Shown here piece by piece: positions 10,036 through 19,533 of a stretch of DNA of 64,000 nt. The stretch comes from CAVYHX01 sp963768415. Lineage in GTDB: Bacteria > Pseudomonadota > Gammaproteobacteria > UBA9214. The DNA lies in assembly GCA_963768415.1 (NCBI GenBank), contig CAVYHX010000033.1, positions 1 to 64,000 of the forward strand, in the 5' to 3' direction. A program made the position numbers and the translations under genes. How positions within the stretch are numbered: position 1 is the first letter of the stretch; each line of letters begins with the position of its first letter. The notes under the pieces were generated by a model. It made no database searches. It worked only from the letters and a program-made list of their open reading frames with translations, and had not been told where the DNA came from.

Positions 10036-10908
10036 TCACTCGCCCAACATCTTCATGGCCTTCTCCAGGCTTCTTTTCATGCGATTGAAGGACCTGCTCA
10101 AATCGGATATTTCGTCCTTGCCGCGCGCATCGAAATCCGGGATATCCATACTCCCGGTACTTATTTCGTCGGATATATGCGCCATGTATCTGACCCTTTT
10201 CACCACCAGCATACTGATCATGACGTTGATCACCACGAAAATTACGCCAAATATCGCTACCAGTGACACCATAAAGATGGTGAATTCCTCACGCGCCTTT
10301 TCCAGCGGCAGGGACAGTGGAACACTGACGATCTGGCTACCGACGACTTCATCGAATTCCCAGCCGAATCCCCCGGACGTTCCGTATAACCGTATCATGG
10401 TTTCTGGCGCCGCCTCGACTGTGCTGTGACAGGTCAGGCAGTCTTTTTGCGTGATCCTGATCGGCCGGGCGTAATACAGGGATTTCCCCACCGGAGTATC
10501 GCGCAGGCCGGTGAGTTCGTGTGAATCCGGATTGTTGCGGAACGAGACAATGATATCGGTTTCCCAGTCGGTGGCATTATCCCTTGGATTGGTTGGATTC
10601 AGCGCCGCTTCCTTGTAGGTATATTCGGGATACTTCTCCCTGACTGTGCTGAAATTCTGCGTGGCCGCATAGGAAGGTACAGACTGGGGTAGAAAATCAT
10701 GCTCCATCTGCGCGGTCAGCAGCGGCTTGATCTCCTTGACGGTATAGCCACGAATTGCCAGGGCCGCCTCCATCATCATTCCCGCATGGTTCAGCACCTC
10801 CTCGCGCGCATGTTTTTGCAGCACGCTGTAGGATATGTAACCGGCGACACCAAGTCCTGTGGCAAATACCACCAATAGAACGAGATTGAACTTGGTGGTG
10901 AGCCTCAT
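10036..10908 (-). CDS. membrane sensor with DUF3365 (Tll0287-like) domain, CxxCH haem site and HAMP
   Basis: A 290-residue protein: transmembrane helix 1 (about residues 8-29), a periplasmic DUF3365 domain with a covalent-haem motif CLTCH (Cys157, Cys160, His161), transmembrane helix 2 (about 208-232) and a HAMP linker (about 233-285) ending at a short helix. There is no kinase, GGDEF or cyclase domain on the chain, so the output must be in another protein; the adjacent downstream cyclase (9186-10004) is the obvious candidate. DUF3365 domains with c-type haem are known as periplasmic redox or gas sensors in other proteins. The ligand here is unknown. Confidence 0.85.
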   Translation of the reverse strand: MRLTTKFNLVLLVVFATGLGVAGYISYSVLQKHAREEVLNHAGMMMEAALAIRGYTVKEIKPLLTAQMEHDFLPQSVPSYAATQNFSTVREKYPEYTYKEAALNPTNPRDNATDWETDIIVSFRNNPDSHELTGLRDTPVGKSLYYARPIRITQKDCLTCHSTVEAAPETMIRLYGTSGGFGWEFDEVVGSQIVSVPLSLPLEKAREEFTIFMVSLVAIFGVIFVVINVMISMLVVKRVRYMAHISDEISTGSMDIPDFDARGKDEISDLSRSFNRMKRSLEKAMKMLGE

Positions 10909-11105
10909 CTTCCACCCCTCTTTATAATTTATCCATTACGCCGGCAAACCGCATACCGCAACAAACAACTGCCGCACCCGGTACCAGGCTCGCCCCCGAC
11001 AAAGCCTGACATATAATGCTTCTTATAGACGCATCGTTACACAGGATCAAGTACCGCCGGGTTTATGCCGGCACATCGCCGTGACTGATATGACCGGGAG
11101 GACCT

Positions 11106-12911
11106 TCATGGCCGGGGCCCTCTGGAAAGCTCTGACTCTGCCAGTTTTCCGAGGTCTCGCAGCAGGTTCAACTTCCTGCTATCAAGCTGGCGGGGGCGCG
11201 TGTCAATAAGGCACAGGGTACCCATGACATTCCCATCAGGCAGTTTTAGCGGATAACCGGCATAGAACCGCACACGCGGCTCGCCGGTCACCAGTGGATT
11301 GTCGGCGAAACGCGGATCCAGGAAAGCGTCCGGGACAACCATTACCTTGTTTTCCAGGATTGCATGCGCGCAGAATGCCATATCACGCGGGGTCTCTTTC
11401 GCATTCAGACCGATACAGGACTTGAACCACTGCCGGTCGCGGTCGACGAGACTGACCAGTGCGATCGGGACATCAAAAGCCTCCGAAGCTATACGCGCGA
11501 TGCGATCAAAGCGTTCTTCCGGGCCGGTATCCAGGATCTCGAGTTTATCGAGGGCCGCCAGCCGTTCCTCTTCCTGCTCCGGTAGCTCTGCGCGTATCCA
11601 TCGACATGTGCTGCGCAGAATCCATGCGCGTATTCGCGTACGCGCATACTCTTCTGAAAAAGGCCTGACCATCCAGTCAGCACCGAACCCGTCCAGTTCC
11701 GGGGCCTTCTTGTCCCGGTCAGCAATGACCACAATGGGCACTTGCGGTGTCGCGCCAGTATCCAGCTCCCTGACACTGCGGCAGATCGCGAGCGCGTCAT
11801 CTTGCGCCGACTGTGCATCCACGATTACCAGTGATGGCCGGTCGGTTGCAAGGACTTGCAGTGTATTCTCCGTACTCGTCCCTGACACAAGATGTACATC
11901 TTCCAGTGCTGCTGCGGCCTTGATCACCGCGGCCGTTCGCGCATCCGTGGCCCCCAGGAATACCGAATACCCGGAAATTGCCGGTGTAACCGGTGTAACG
12001 GCAGAGAATTCGGTGGCGCTGTGTGCCGCTGCTGTTTCACCCCCGGACTCCAGCTTGATAGTCGCACCTTCCGCGGCCGCGAATACGTGGAGTGGCTGCC
12101 TGGATGATTGCAATCCGGCTCTCATGGCGCTGACAATCCGGTCAACAGCAGCGTCATCCCGCATTGGATCATGGTGAGTCAGCGCCAGTTGCCTTACCCC
12201 GGCGGCGCTGCAGATCTCGACCGCATACTCGGCCGTGCTGTGGCCCCACCCGATCTTGTCGGGAAATTCCGCCGCGGTGTACTGGGCATCGTGAATAACG
12301 AGATCAGCTCCCCGTAAAAATTCCACGTGGCGGCGGTCTTGTTCACCGATCCCGCTCATGTCAGCCGACGGCTGGTGGGAAAATGGTTCGTGATCGCATG
12401 AATAGACAATCGATACACCGTCGGCTTCAAGCCGGTAACCCAGTGTCAACGCCGGGTGATTGAGGTAGCGGGAGCGAACGGTGATGTCCCCAACCGTGAA
12501 CATGCCCTCCACGAGGTCGTGATATCTGATCTTTGCGCCGAGTGCTTCAAGTGTGACCGGGAAATAGGTGTACTGCATCTGCCCCGCGAGCGTATCCCGA
12601 ATCGATCGGCTTACACTATGCGGTGCGTATATGTCCCACTCGTTTTCGGGCGCCTGCAACGGCGCAAAGAAGGGAATACCCTGAATGTGGTCCCAATGCG
12701 TATGACTGATTAACAGGTGACCGCGAATGGGGTCGACTGACTCCGCTATCAGTGCCTGGCCTAGTCCGTGCCCCCCTGTTCCGCAATCGATGACCACCAG
12801 TGTCCCGGCGTCCGAGCGCACCTCTACACAGGACGTATTTCCGCCGTAACGGACGGTACTCGGCCCCGCTTTTGCCAGTGAACCGCGCGTGCCCCAAAAG
12901 CGAACCTGCAT
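11106..12911 (-). CDS. metallo-beta-lactamase/receiver-like/GAF fusion protein
   Basis: 601 residues. Residues 1-290 are a metallo-beta-lactamase fold with HTHWDH (70-75), YLNHPALTLGYR, YSCDHEP and LTHHDP. Residues about 315-430 resemble a response-regulator receiver (LVIVDAQSAQDD), but the usual switch lysine is replaced (VRPF instead of KPF) and the acidic pair is not evident, so phosphorylation is doubtful. Residues about 445-598 are a GAF domain (AALDKLEILDTGPEERFDR, RFYAGYPLKLPDGNVMGTLC). The enzyme domain is paralogous to 5122-6000. GAF domains often bind cyclic nucleotides, so an enzyme gated by the island's messenger is an attractive inference. Confidence 0.85.
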   Translation of the reverse strand: MQVRFWGTRGSLAKAGPSTVRYGGNTSCVEVRSDAGTLVVIDCGTGGHGLGQALIAESVDPIRGHLLISHTHWDHIQGIPFFAPLQAPENEWDIYAPHSVSRSIRDTLAGQMQYTYFPVTLEALGAKIRYHDLVEGMFTVGDITVRSRYLNHPALTLGYRLEADGVSIVYSCDHEPFSHQPSADMSGIGEQDRRHVEFLRGADLVIHDAQYTAAEFPDKIGWGHSTAEYAVEICSAAGVRQLALTHHDPMRDDAAVDRIVSAMRAGLQSSRQPLHVFAAAEGATIKLESGGETAAAHSATEFSAVTPVTPAISGYSVFLGATDARTAAVIKAAAALEDVHLVSGTSTENTLQVLATDRPSLVIVDAQSAQDDALAICRSVRELDTGATPQVPIVVIADRDKKAPELDGFGADWMVRPFSEEYARTRIRAWILRSTCRWIRAELPEQEEERLAALDKLEILDTGPEERFDRIARIASEAFDVPIALVSLVDRDRQWFKSCIGLNAKETPRDMAFCAHAILENKVMVVPDAFLDPRFADNPLVTGEPRVRFYAGYPLKLPDGNVMGTLCLIDTRPRQLDSRKLNLLRDLGKLAESELSRGPRP

Positions 12912-13041
12912 GATTTATCCAACCCTGCGATGATGGGCCAATACCCGTTGTGAGTTTAGCCCAGGTTGGCCTGCATCTACAGTGGTAATCCATGAACCAG
13001 TAAAGGCTCTTCCCCAAATCGAGCGGGTAGATTACCGTTGC

Positions 13042-13350
13042 AGGGCCGAATTCAATGGCGATGAAATGCCGCTGGTCGAATGAATTCGACCCTAGAGGTT
13101 TGATTGAATGACAATGAAATGCCACTGGTCGAATGAATTCGACCCTACAGGTTTGATTCAATGACGATGAAATGCCGACTGGTCGAATGAATTCGACCCT
13201 GCAGGTTTGATTCAGCCACTGGTCGAATGAATTCGACCCCACAGGTTTGATTGAGTAGGGCCGAATTCATTCGGCCAACAACCCTGCCATCAGAAGGCAT
13301 GCGTCTCGTCTAGATAGATTAAGTTACCCACTCAATCAGGGGAAGATCCC
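13042..13350. repeat. REP cluster A (four palindromes plus end sequence)
   Basis: Four copies of the palindrome GGTCGAATGAATTCGACC at 13,073, 13,127, 13,181 and 13,221, spaced about 54, 54 and 40 bases. They are followed by the variant GGCCGAATTCATTCGGCC (13,259-13,276) and a tail of about 75 bases ending GGGGAAGATCCC. A half-palindrome starts the cluster at about 13,042, after GTAGATTACCGTTGCAGG. The same tail occurs in inverted orientation at 18,168-18,250 and directly at 44.4 and 45.5 kb. The rest of the 12,912-13,417 gap shows no gene. Confidence 0.9.
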
Positions 13351-13417
13351 CAGTAAAGGTCGACGAACCAGTCCGCCCGCGACCTGCGCCCTGCCCTGTT
13401 AGCCGGTGAGCACGTGC

Positions 13418-13951
13418 TTACTCCCGGACCGAGGATTCGCCGACTATGCTCATGATCTCCTTCAGGACTCCCACAAGCTCGGTTTCATTCAGGAGTACCG
13501 ACAGCCTTAACGTCGTGGTACGTTGCCGTTCGGCAAGCAGGATCGCCATCTGGTGGAGAAGTTTGTAGGCGACCAGATGATCAGCATCGATCAACTCACC
13601 AAAGGCCGCGCGCTGCACGCGCAGCACCACGGAATCGTCGGTAGCGCGAATTGTTGCGGATCGCGGCGAACCATCCAGGATCGATATCTCGCCAAAGCAG
13701 GCCTGCGGCCCGAGCTCGGCAATCTTTTTATCGCCTGTGGCTCCACGCTTGATGACCTCGACCGCACCCTTGTAAAGCACGTACCAGGCATCGCCCTTGT
13801 CATCCTCACGGAATATAATATCCCCGGACTTATACTGCTCTGTTTCGACAATATGAATGATTTCCATAATCTCCGATGGCTCGAGCTTCTCAAACATCGG
13901 GGTCTCAAGAAGGAAAGTAATCAGTCTTTCACGTGTAACTTTTGTATCCAT
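13418..13951 (-). CDS. stand-alone cyclic-nucleotide-binding protein
   Basis: 177 residues dominated by one cyclic-nucleotide-binding domain (about 19-135): YKSGDIIFREDDKGD..YVL and the phosphate-binding cassette FGEISILDGSPRSATIRA, with the Arg that contacts the cyclic phosphate. No helix-turn-helix follows, only about 35 helical residues, so it is not a CRP-type transcription factor. It is probably an effector or adaptor that responds to the cAMP or cGMP made by the neighbouring cyclases. It lies inside the segment bracketed by inverted REP clusters A and B. Confidence 0.85.
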   Translation of the reverse strand: MDTKVTRERLITFLLETPMFEKLEPSEIMEIIHIVETEQYKSGDIIFREDDKGDAWYVLYKGAVEVIKRGATGDKKIAELGPQACFGEISILDGSPRSATIRATDDSVVLRVQRAAFGELIDADHLVAYKLLHQMAILLAERQRTTTLRLSVLLNETELVGVLKEIMSIVGESSVRE

Positions 13952-14237
13952 AGTCTCCTCCAGACATATTCAAACAGGCTTGATCAATCCTTGCATTCGT
14001 CATGCGGCTGTATATGCAACAGCATGTTGTAATCTGATTTTCCAATGCCCGGGTGCAGGGCCGAACGCACAACGCTAGATATATTTATGTTAAGTAGCCT
14101 TGATATGCATCAAGTAATATGGAAAAGGCCGGCAACATGGCAGGATGGCATGCACGGGCACACATGGAACCGTCCTGCATCCAGGGCCCAACAACCGCTC
14201 GGGGCTGGTGCCCTGCTGCAGCACAAGCGTATCCCGG

Positions 14238-14978
14238 TTATTCGCTGATCAGGAAGGTCGCAGGCTTGTTGAGCGAGCCGTGATTGAAGTCGCCCAGCAG
14301 GATGTGACTGCTGGTGTCGCGGGCATGGATGATCCACGAGTAGTAACCGCCCTTTTGCAACAGTGCCGGCGGCACTTCGAGTTCCGGGCGGGCCAGCAGC
14401 CCTGACGTATAAACCAGTTTGTCATCGTTCCACAGATCACGGATAAAAACCTGGTAAAGACGCGCACCGGGGACCGGCTCCCAGGAAAGTTTTGCAGGTA
14501 TCCGTGCAAGCACTTCCTCGTTGGCAGGTACCTGGCCGCCCGCACGTGACAGGGTGTCGAGTATTACGTAGTCCTGCGCCACGAATACCTCGCCATTGGC
14601 CAGGGTGACGCGTGCGGAATACCAGCCATCTTCAGCCGCAGGCGGGACGTCGAGCTGCATGATGAAGGCGCGCTTGTCCGGCAGCTTGTCACGCTTGATA
14701 GTGCGGTAGCGCGCCAGGTCGAGCTCTGTCAGCAGGTCTCCGTCCGGGGTGAGTACCTCGACCGACTGTACTTCATTGTAGCGCTCCGTGGAGAACAGCG
14801 GCATGAAGAACAGCGGACGTCCGGGCCAGTTGCACACGTGGATGTCGAAAAATCCTGCTTCGTTGTAATGCCTGTCACCGGGTGTCGCGGCCTGTACGCC
14901 GGGCAGCCAGCAGCAGGCCAGCAGCAGTAGCGGCATACATGACCGGCAGGCTGACTTTTTTATCCGGGAATATTTCAC
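14238..14978 (-). CDS. exported protein of unknown function
   Basis: A signal peptide (KYSRIKKSACRSC, then a leucine-rich core ending GVQA) precedes about 220 residues of beta-rich sequence with segments such as FFDIHVCNWPGRPLFFMP and AKLSWEPVPGARLYQVFI, the latter reminiscent of a fibronectin-III-like strand pattern. I do not recognise the family. Possible starts are GTG at 14978, GTG at 14993 or TTG at 15014; 14978 is chosen because it gives a compact n-region and does not overlap the upstream cyclic-nucleotide-binding gene. It is probably cotranscribed with that gene, about 16 bases away. Confidence 0.6.
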   Translation of the reverse strand: MKYSRIKKSACRSCMPLLLLACCWLPGVQAATPGDRHYNEAGFFDIHVCNWPGRPLFFMPLFSTERYNEVQSVEVLTPDGDLLTELDLARYRTIKRDKLPDKRAFIMQLDVPPAAEDGWYSARVTLANGEVFVAQDYVILDTLSRAGGQVPANEEVLARIPAKLSWEPVPGARLYQVFIRDLWNDDKLVYTSGLLARPELEVPPALLQKGGYYSWIIHARDTSSHILLGDFNHGSLNKPATFLISE

Positions 14979-14994
14979 AATGAGTATCGTCACT

Positions 14995-15447
14995 CTAGTT
15001 ACTATCTGCGTCAAGCAGCCGGGTGTTTGCCTCGCGCAGCCTCAGTGACAGGCTGCGCAACATGCCAATGCTGATGTCCGGATAGCTCTGGATCAGGTAT
15101 TTCAGGCGCGACTTTTCCAGCGCCAGCACGGTGGAATCCTCGAGCACCTGTGCCGTTGCGGAGCGGGGCAAGTCGTCCAGCAGATTCATTTCACCGAAAG
15201 TGTCACCGGGTCCCAGAATAGCAATATAGCGGGTGCTGGAGGAATCCTGCTCGATGGTAATGCCGACCTTGCCCGATACCAGCAGGTAAAGATAATCGCC
15301 CTGCTCGTTAATCTCGAAAACATGATCACCCCTGAAATATTCCTGCAACTCGAGTGCCTGGGCAACAACGCGCAGATCATCCGTTGTCACCATCGCGAAC
15401 ACCGGCGACTGTTTCAGCAACAGGAGACGGTCAAACAGGTCAGCCAT
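14995..15447 (-). CDS. cyclic-nucleotide-binding domain protein, likely tail of the upstream transporter
   Basis: 150 residues forming one cyclic-nucleotide-binding domain: FRGDHVFEINEQGDYLYLLV and the cassette FGEMNLLDDLPRSATAQVLE. Its start overlaps the end of the HEAT-repeat gene upstream by 34 bases in a different frame. Because that gene already carries two frame changes, this domain may be the C-terminal module of a single transporter-HEAT-cNMP protein. As drawn, it is an independent small ORF starting MADLFDRLLL, which resembles the usual first helix of such domains inside larger proteins. Confidence 0.8.
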   Translation of the reverse strand: MADLFDRLLLLKQSPVFAMVTTDDLRVVAQALELQEYFRGDHVFEINEQGDYLYLLVSGKVGITIEQDSSSTRYIAILGPGDTFGEMNLLDDLPRSATAQVLEDSTVLALEKSRLKYLIQSYPDISIGMLRSLSLRLREANTRLLDADSN

Positions 15448-18139
15448 GAGCCTGCTCCTGTCCCGGTGGCAGCCAATGCCTGTTGACCACAGAGGCGCAA
15501 CCAGTGGTTGTTATGCTGTGCACACCATGTCAGCACGTCGTCAATACTCTTGAAGTACCTGTCATCCTGACCAGCATCTCCGCCGACCGATCGTTGCAGG
15601 GCATCACCAAGGCTGGCGATCATATCCTGATTGTCGAGACTGCCCAGCACCTCGCAGGCACTGGCAACATAGCGCATATCACCGCTGGATGAATCCCGCG
15701 CGGATGATGCCGATGGTATCCGTATCATAAAGGGGTTCAAGCGCCTGCAAGGCAAGTTCTATTGTCTGGTCGCGCTGTTCCTTCAGCGTATACTCCAGCA
15801 ACGCGCGGGCGCTGGCGGTAGCCTCATTTGTTTCCCTTCCCAGGATACCGGCCGCCTCCTGCAGCTGCAGGGCTGCCTCTGACTTGCTGCGCACGATGTC
15901 TTCGAAGATGGTTGCTCCCAATCCGGCATCGAGCAGCGATACCAGCAGTGTCTGCTGGGCACGCAGGCTGCCGTGGCTGGCGGAGATCCACTCCAGCGCC
16001 AGTTCCTCGTAATTGGCCGCATCTGCCCTGAGCGTATCGATACCGGCTGTGCGTACCCGTATATGGCCATCGCCGATTGCCTGCAGCAGCAGTTTATCGC
16101 GCTGCTCCCTGCTCACCAGGTGCAGGCAGCCGGCGGCCGCTGCGCGCAGTTCCGGGTTGTCGCTGGTCAGCGCCTGTATGACCGCAGTTTCGATTTCGCC
16201 TGGTACTCGCACCCTGCCAGCGATGCAGACCCTGCAGGGCGCGTACCCGGGTAGATTCACCCGGATCCGCCAGCAGGCTGGCGCAGGCATCCAGGCAGGC
16301 CGGCACTAGCGTCTCGCGCTCCGTACCGGAGAGCTGCACAAGATTGGGTATGTTCTCCAGTGCTGCAAGGCGTGCATTATGACTTCCGGCCAACAGTGCC
16401 CGCCAGGCCGCAAGTGCCTGCGCCCGGGTATCGCCGGTTGCACCTTGCTGCAGGGATGCATGAATGGCTCCGGACTGCAGGCGCGGATTACAGCTGTCCA
16501 GCAGTGCGCTGGCCGCGGTCAGGATCTGCGTATCACCCGACTCCAGCAACAGCCCCATGACAGTTGTTTGCAGATGGGCATCGCCGGCCGCTGCAAGGCG
16601 GCGCAAGTCATCGGCCTGGCGGGTAATATCAAGCACCCCAAGCAGCTTCAGGAAGCGGTCGGTTTCGGCGTTCTCCGTGTCGCGGGTCCGTTGCAGAATG
16701 ATTTTGACCGCGCGCTCGGGGTACGAGGCTGCCAGGACCTTCGCAAACGCGAGTGCGACCTCCGAATCAGGATGATTGATGCCGCGCATGATCTCGGCCA
16801 GCGTGTTGGCGCCGGCCCCCTGCAGGTCTGCATACATGTGCTTGTCAGGCAGGAACAGGCGCTCCTTCAGGGTGGCCAGCAGGGTACTGACATAGGCCTG
16901 GTTCATACGCCGGCTGAAAAACAGGTACAGGCCAGCGGCCAGCATGCCGGGCACCAGAAAATAGCCGGGATTCTCGAGGCGTTGCATGAGTATCAGGATA
17001 ACCCCGCAGACCATCAGTGCCAGTGGCAGCACCACTGCCACCGATATGGCCCGGGCCCGTCCCTGCATGTAGCCAGGCAGCACATTGAAGAACAGGCTTC
17101 TGACCGGGTTGCGAAAGGCCGGCATCAGCGCATCCTTGTTGAAACTGCCCAGCAGTGCGACCGGGAAGGCGAAGCTGACGGTTAGTGCCGCCAGGCTCGC
17201 AAACGTGGTCCAGGGGAACAGCAGGTTCAGGGAACGGATGCCGAAACGCCGGATGGCGCGGTTGGTGATGAACACCTGCATGAACAGGGCCATGGCACCG
17301 GTCACGGCCGTCAGCAGGCCGAAGAAGCGGGTCAGGCTCTCTTCGCTGTCGAAGGTCTGGGTGTAGATGCGATTAACGCTGTAACACAGGATATAGAACG
17401 CAATCACCATAAAGAACAGGGCAAATGACGCGGCGCGCAGCAGGCTGGAGGAAGATGTGAACTTCATGCCCTGGCTTACCTGCTCGACGCAGTCGGTGAG
17501 CAGGTTACGGGATTTCTTCGGGGCACGAAAATGGGTCGAGGTGCCATGCCGCCGGTGCCGCACCCTGAGGAGCACAAAGCCGGTGACCAGCAGCGCACAC
17601 CACAGCAGCAGCAGGTTGCGGGTACCGAATACCGGTGCGGCGGCCACCAGCAGCAGTCCACCGGTGATACTCCCGACCTGGGCGCCGGCATATAACAGCG
17701 GCATCAGGCGCTTTGCCTGCAGGGTATTCATGTTCTGGTTCATGTACAGGGCGGCGTGGACCAGCAACAGCTCGGACGCAACTTCGTAGACAAGATAGTA
17801 GAACGGATAAACCAGTGTGCTGTCGGTGGCTGACATCACAAACCAGCTGGCCAGCACCAGCACGAACAGCGCGGCAAACAGGACGCGGAAAAATTTCTCG
17901 GCAGGTATGCGGTCGGCAAAGGCAACATAGACCAGGCTGACCGCGGCCAGTAACAGGCTTTGCGCCATGTACATCAGCGGCAGGTATTCAATGCCCAGGC
18001 GTTTCAGGAACAGCGCATCCGCGGTGCTGCGGCCGATGGCCATGCCGGCGCTGACCAGTAAAAAGAAGGACAGGAAATAGAGCATATTTGCTCGTTCCCC
18101 GGAACGGATCAGCAGCAGTTTTTCTATTTTCTCAATCAT
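15414..18139 (-). pseudogene. nucleotide-translocase-like MFS transporter with HEAT repeats, frame-shifted
   Basis: The first about 415 residues hold some ten to twelve hydrophobic helices (start MIEKIEKLLLIRSGERANML) in the style of ATP/ADP translocase (Npt) and related MFS proteins. The rest is a HEAT-repeat array (for example HPDSEVALAFAKVLAASYPE and SDNPELRAAAAGCLHLVS). The frame changes near 16,215 and again near 15,700; joining gives about 900 residues, ending just inside the start of the cyclic-nucleotide-binding ORF at 15447. Related proteins pair this transporter fold with HEAT and cyclic-nucleotide-binding domains. Substrate is unknown; a role in nucleotide movement is inferred only from the fold. 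Confidence 0.75.
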
Positions 18140-18167
18140 GCATGGCGCGCATCAGATGTGGATTAAA

Positions 18168-18727
18168 TGAATAGGGATCTTCCCCTGATTGAGTGGATAA
18201 CTTAATCAATTTTGACGAGACGAATTCCTTCAGATGGCAAGGTTGTTGGCCGAATGAATTCGGCCCTACTCAATCAAACCTGTAGGGTCGAATTCATTCG
18301 ACCAGCGGTGTTTCAGCGTCATTGAATCAAACCTGCAGGGTCGAATTCATTCGACCAGCGGTATTTCACCGTCATTGAATCAAACCTGTAGGGTCGAATT
18401 CATTCGACCAGCGGTGTTTCACCGTCATTGAATCAAACCTGTAGGGTCGAATTCATTCGACCAGCGGTATTTCAGCGTCATTGCATCAAACCTGTAGGGT
18501 CGAATTCATTCGACCAGTGGTATTTCACCGTCATTGAATCAAACCTGCAGGGTCGAATTCATTCGACCAGTGGTATTTCACCGTCATTGAATCAAACCTG
18601 CAGGGTCGAATTCATTCGACCAGCGGTATTACACCGCCATTGAATCAAACCTGCAGGGTCGAATTCATTCGACCAGCGGTGTTTCATCGTCATTGAATCA
18701 GACCTGCAGGGTCGAATTCATTCGACC
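18168..18727. repeat. REP cluster B (nine tandem 53-bp units)
   Basis: Starts with the inverted copy of the shared end sequence (18,168-18,250) and the variant palindrome GGCCGAATGAATTCGGCC (about 18,248-18,265). Nine units follow with an exact 53-bp period (unit starts 18,272, 18,325, 18,378 and so on to 18,696). Each holds the palindrome GGTCGAATTCATTCGACC and a near-identical linker beginning AATCAAACCTG and ending near GTCATTG. The cluster is the mirror image of cluster A and fills the space between the frd genes and the transporter gene. No gene is seen in it. Confidence 0.92.
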
Positions 18728-18740
18728 ACCAGACTGCGCA

Positions 18741-19533
18741 CTAGTCCGGTTTGTGCAGCACCGGCAGTGAGTCCCCGCGGCGCACGGCGATTCCCTTGAT
18801 GAAATCGGGCGCCTTGCTCAGCAGCATCTTGCGCCGCAGGTAGGCGTAGACCTCCAGCAACGGCAATTCCTTGGGGCAGACGTCGTGGCAGGCCATCAGA
18901 CCGATGCAACCGAACACGCCCTCGTCGGTCGAGACGACGTCGAACCAGTCTGAATCTTCACGCGCGTCCCGCGGATCCAGCATGAAGCGTGCGATCCGGT
19001 TCAGCCCGGCCGGACCGGCGAAGTCCGCGCGCGTGAGCGCCACACCACAACTGGCGACACAGCAGCCGCATTCGATACAGCGCTCGCTCTCGTAAATCGT
19101 CGCGGGCAAGCTCGTCGTCCATGCGCTCTTCGGGCGCAGCGGGATCGAAGGGTGTGCGTGCGTGGACCCAGGACTCGACCTGTTCGGCCATGGCGCGAAA
19201 CCAGTGGCCGGTATCGACCGACAGGTCGCCGACCAGCTCGAACACCGGCAGCGGATGCAGGCGGATCGTATCCGGCAGATCCGCGGTCAGGGTGCGGCAG
19301 GCCAGCACGGGACGGCCGTTGACCATCATGCCGCAGGAGCCGCACACGGCGGAGCGGCAGGCGAAGTCGAACTGCAGGCTCGGGTCCTGCTCTTCACGGA
19401 TACGGTTCAGTGCCAGATAGAGTGTCTGGTACGGTGCATCCTGCAGCTCAAAACGCTGCATGTGCGGCGCAGTGTCCGGATCCGACGGATTGAAGCGGAA
19501 TATCTCGAAGGTCAGTTTGCGTGACGCACTCAT
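18741..19533 (-). pseudogene. frdB: fumarate reductase iron-sulfur subunit, one frameshift
   Basis: The N-terminal half carries the plant-type [2Fe-2S] motif (FACRSAVCGSCGMMVNG); the C-terminal half carries the cluster ligands CIECGCCVASCG and CIGLMACHDVCPKEL. The two halves are in different frames, joining near 19,100. The total of about 264 residues is normal for FrdB/SdhB. The start at 19533 overlaps the frdA stop by four bases (ATGA), so translation is coupled in the order frdC-frdA-frdB. It transfers electrons between the flavoprotein and the membrane cytochrome. Fumarate reductase versus succinate dehydrogenase is not decided by sequence; the C-A-B order with a di-haem cytochrome favours the Wolinella type. 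Confidence 0.88.

Noticed and set aside
13418..13951. CRP/FNR transcription factor
   Set aside because: A cyclic-nucleotide-binding domain is present but there is no helix-turn-helix after it.
18428..18643. Small ORF across REP cluster B
   Set aside because: Encoded by palindrome units; the 53-bp period shifts frame each unit, so no protein-level repeat is maintained.
18250..18727. Possible CRISPR array (regular 53-bp direct repeats)
   Set aside because: The whole unit is conserved, including what would be the spacer; there are no unique spacers and no cas genes. Palindromes and copies elsewhere identify it as REP.
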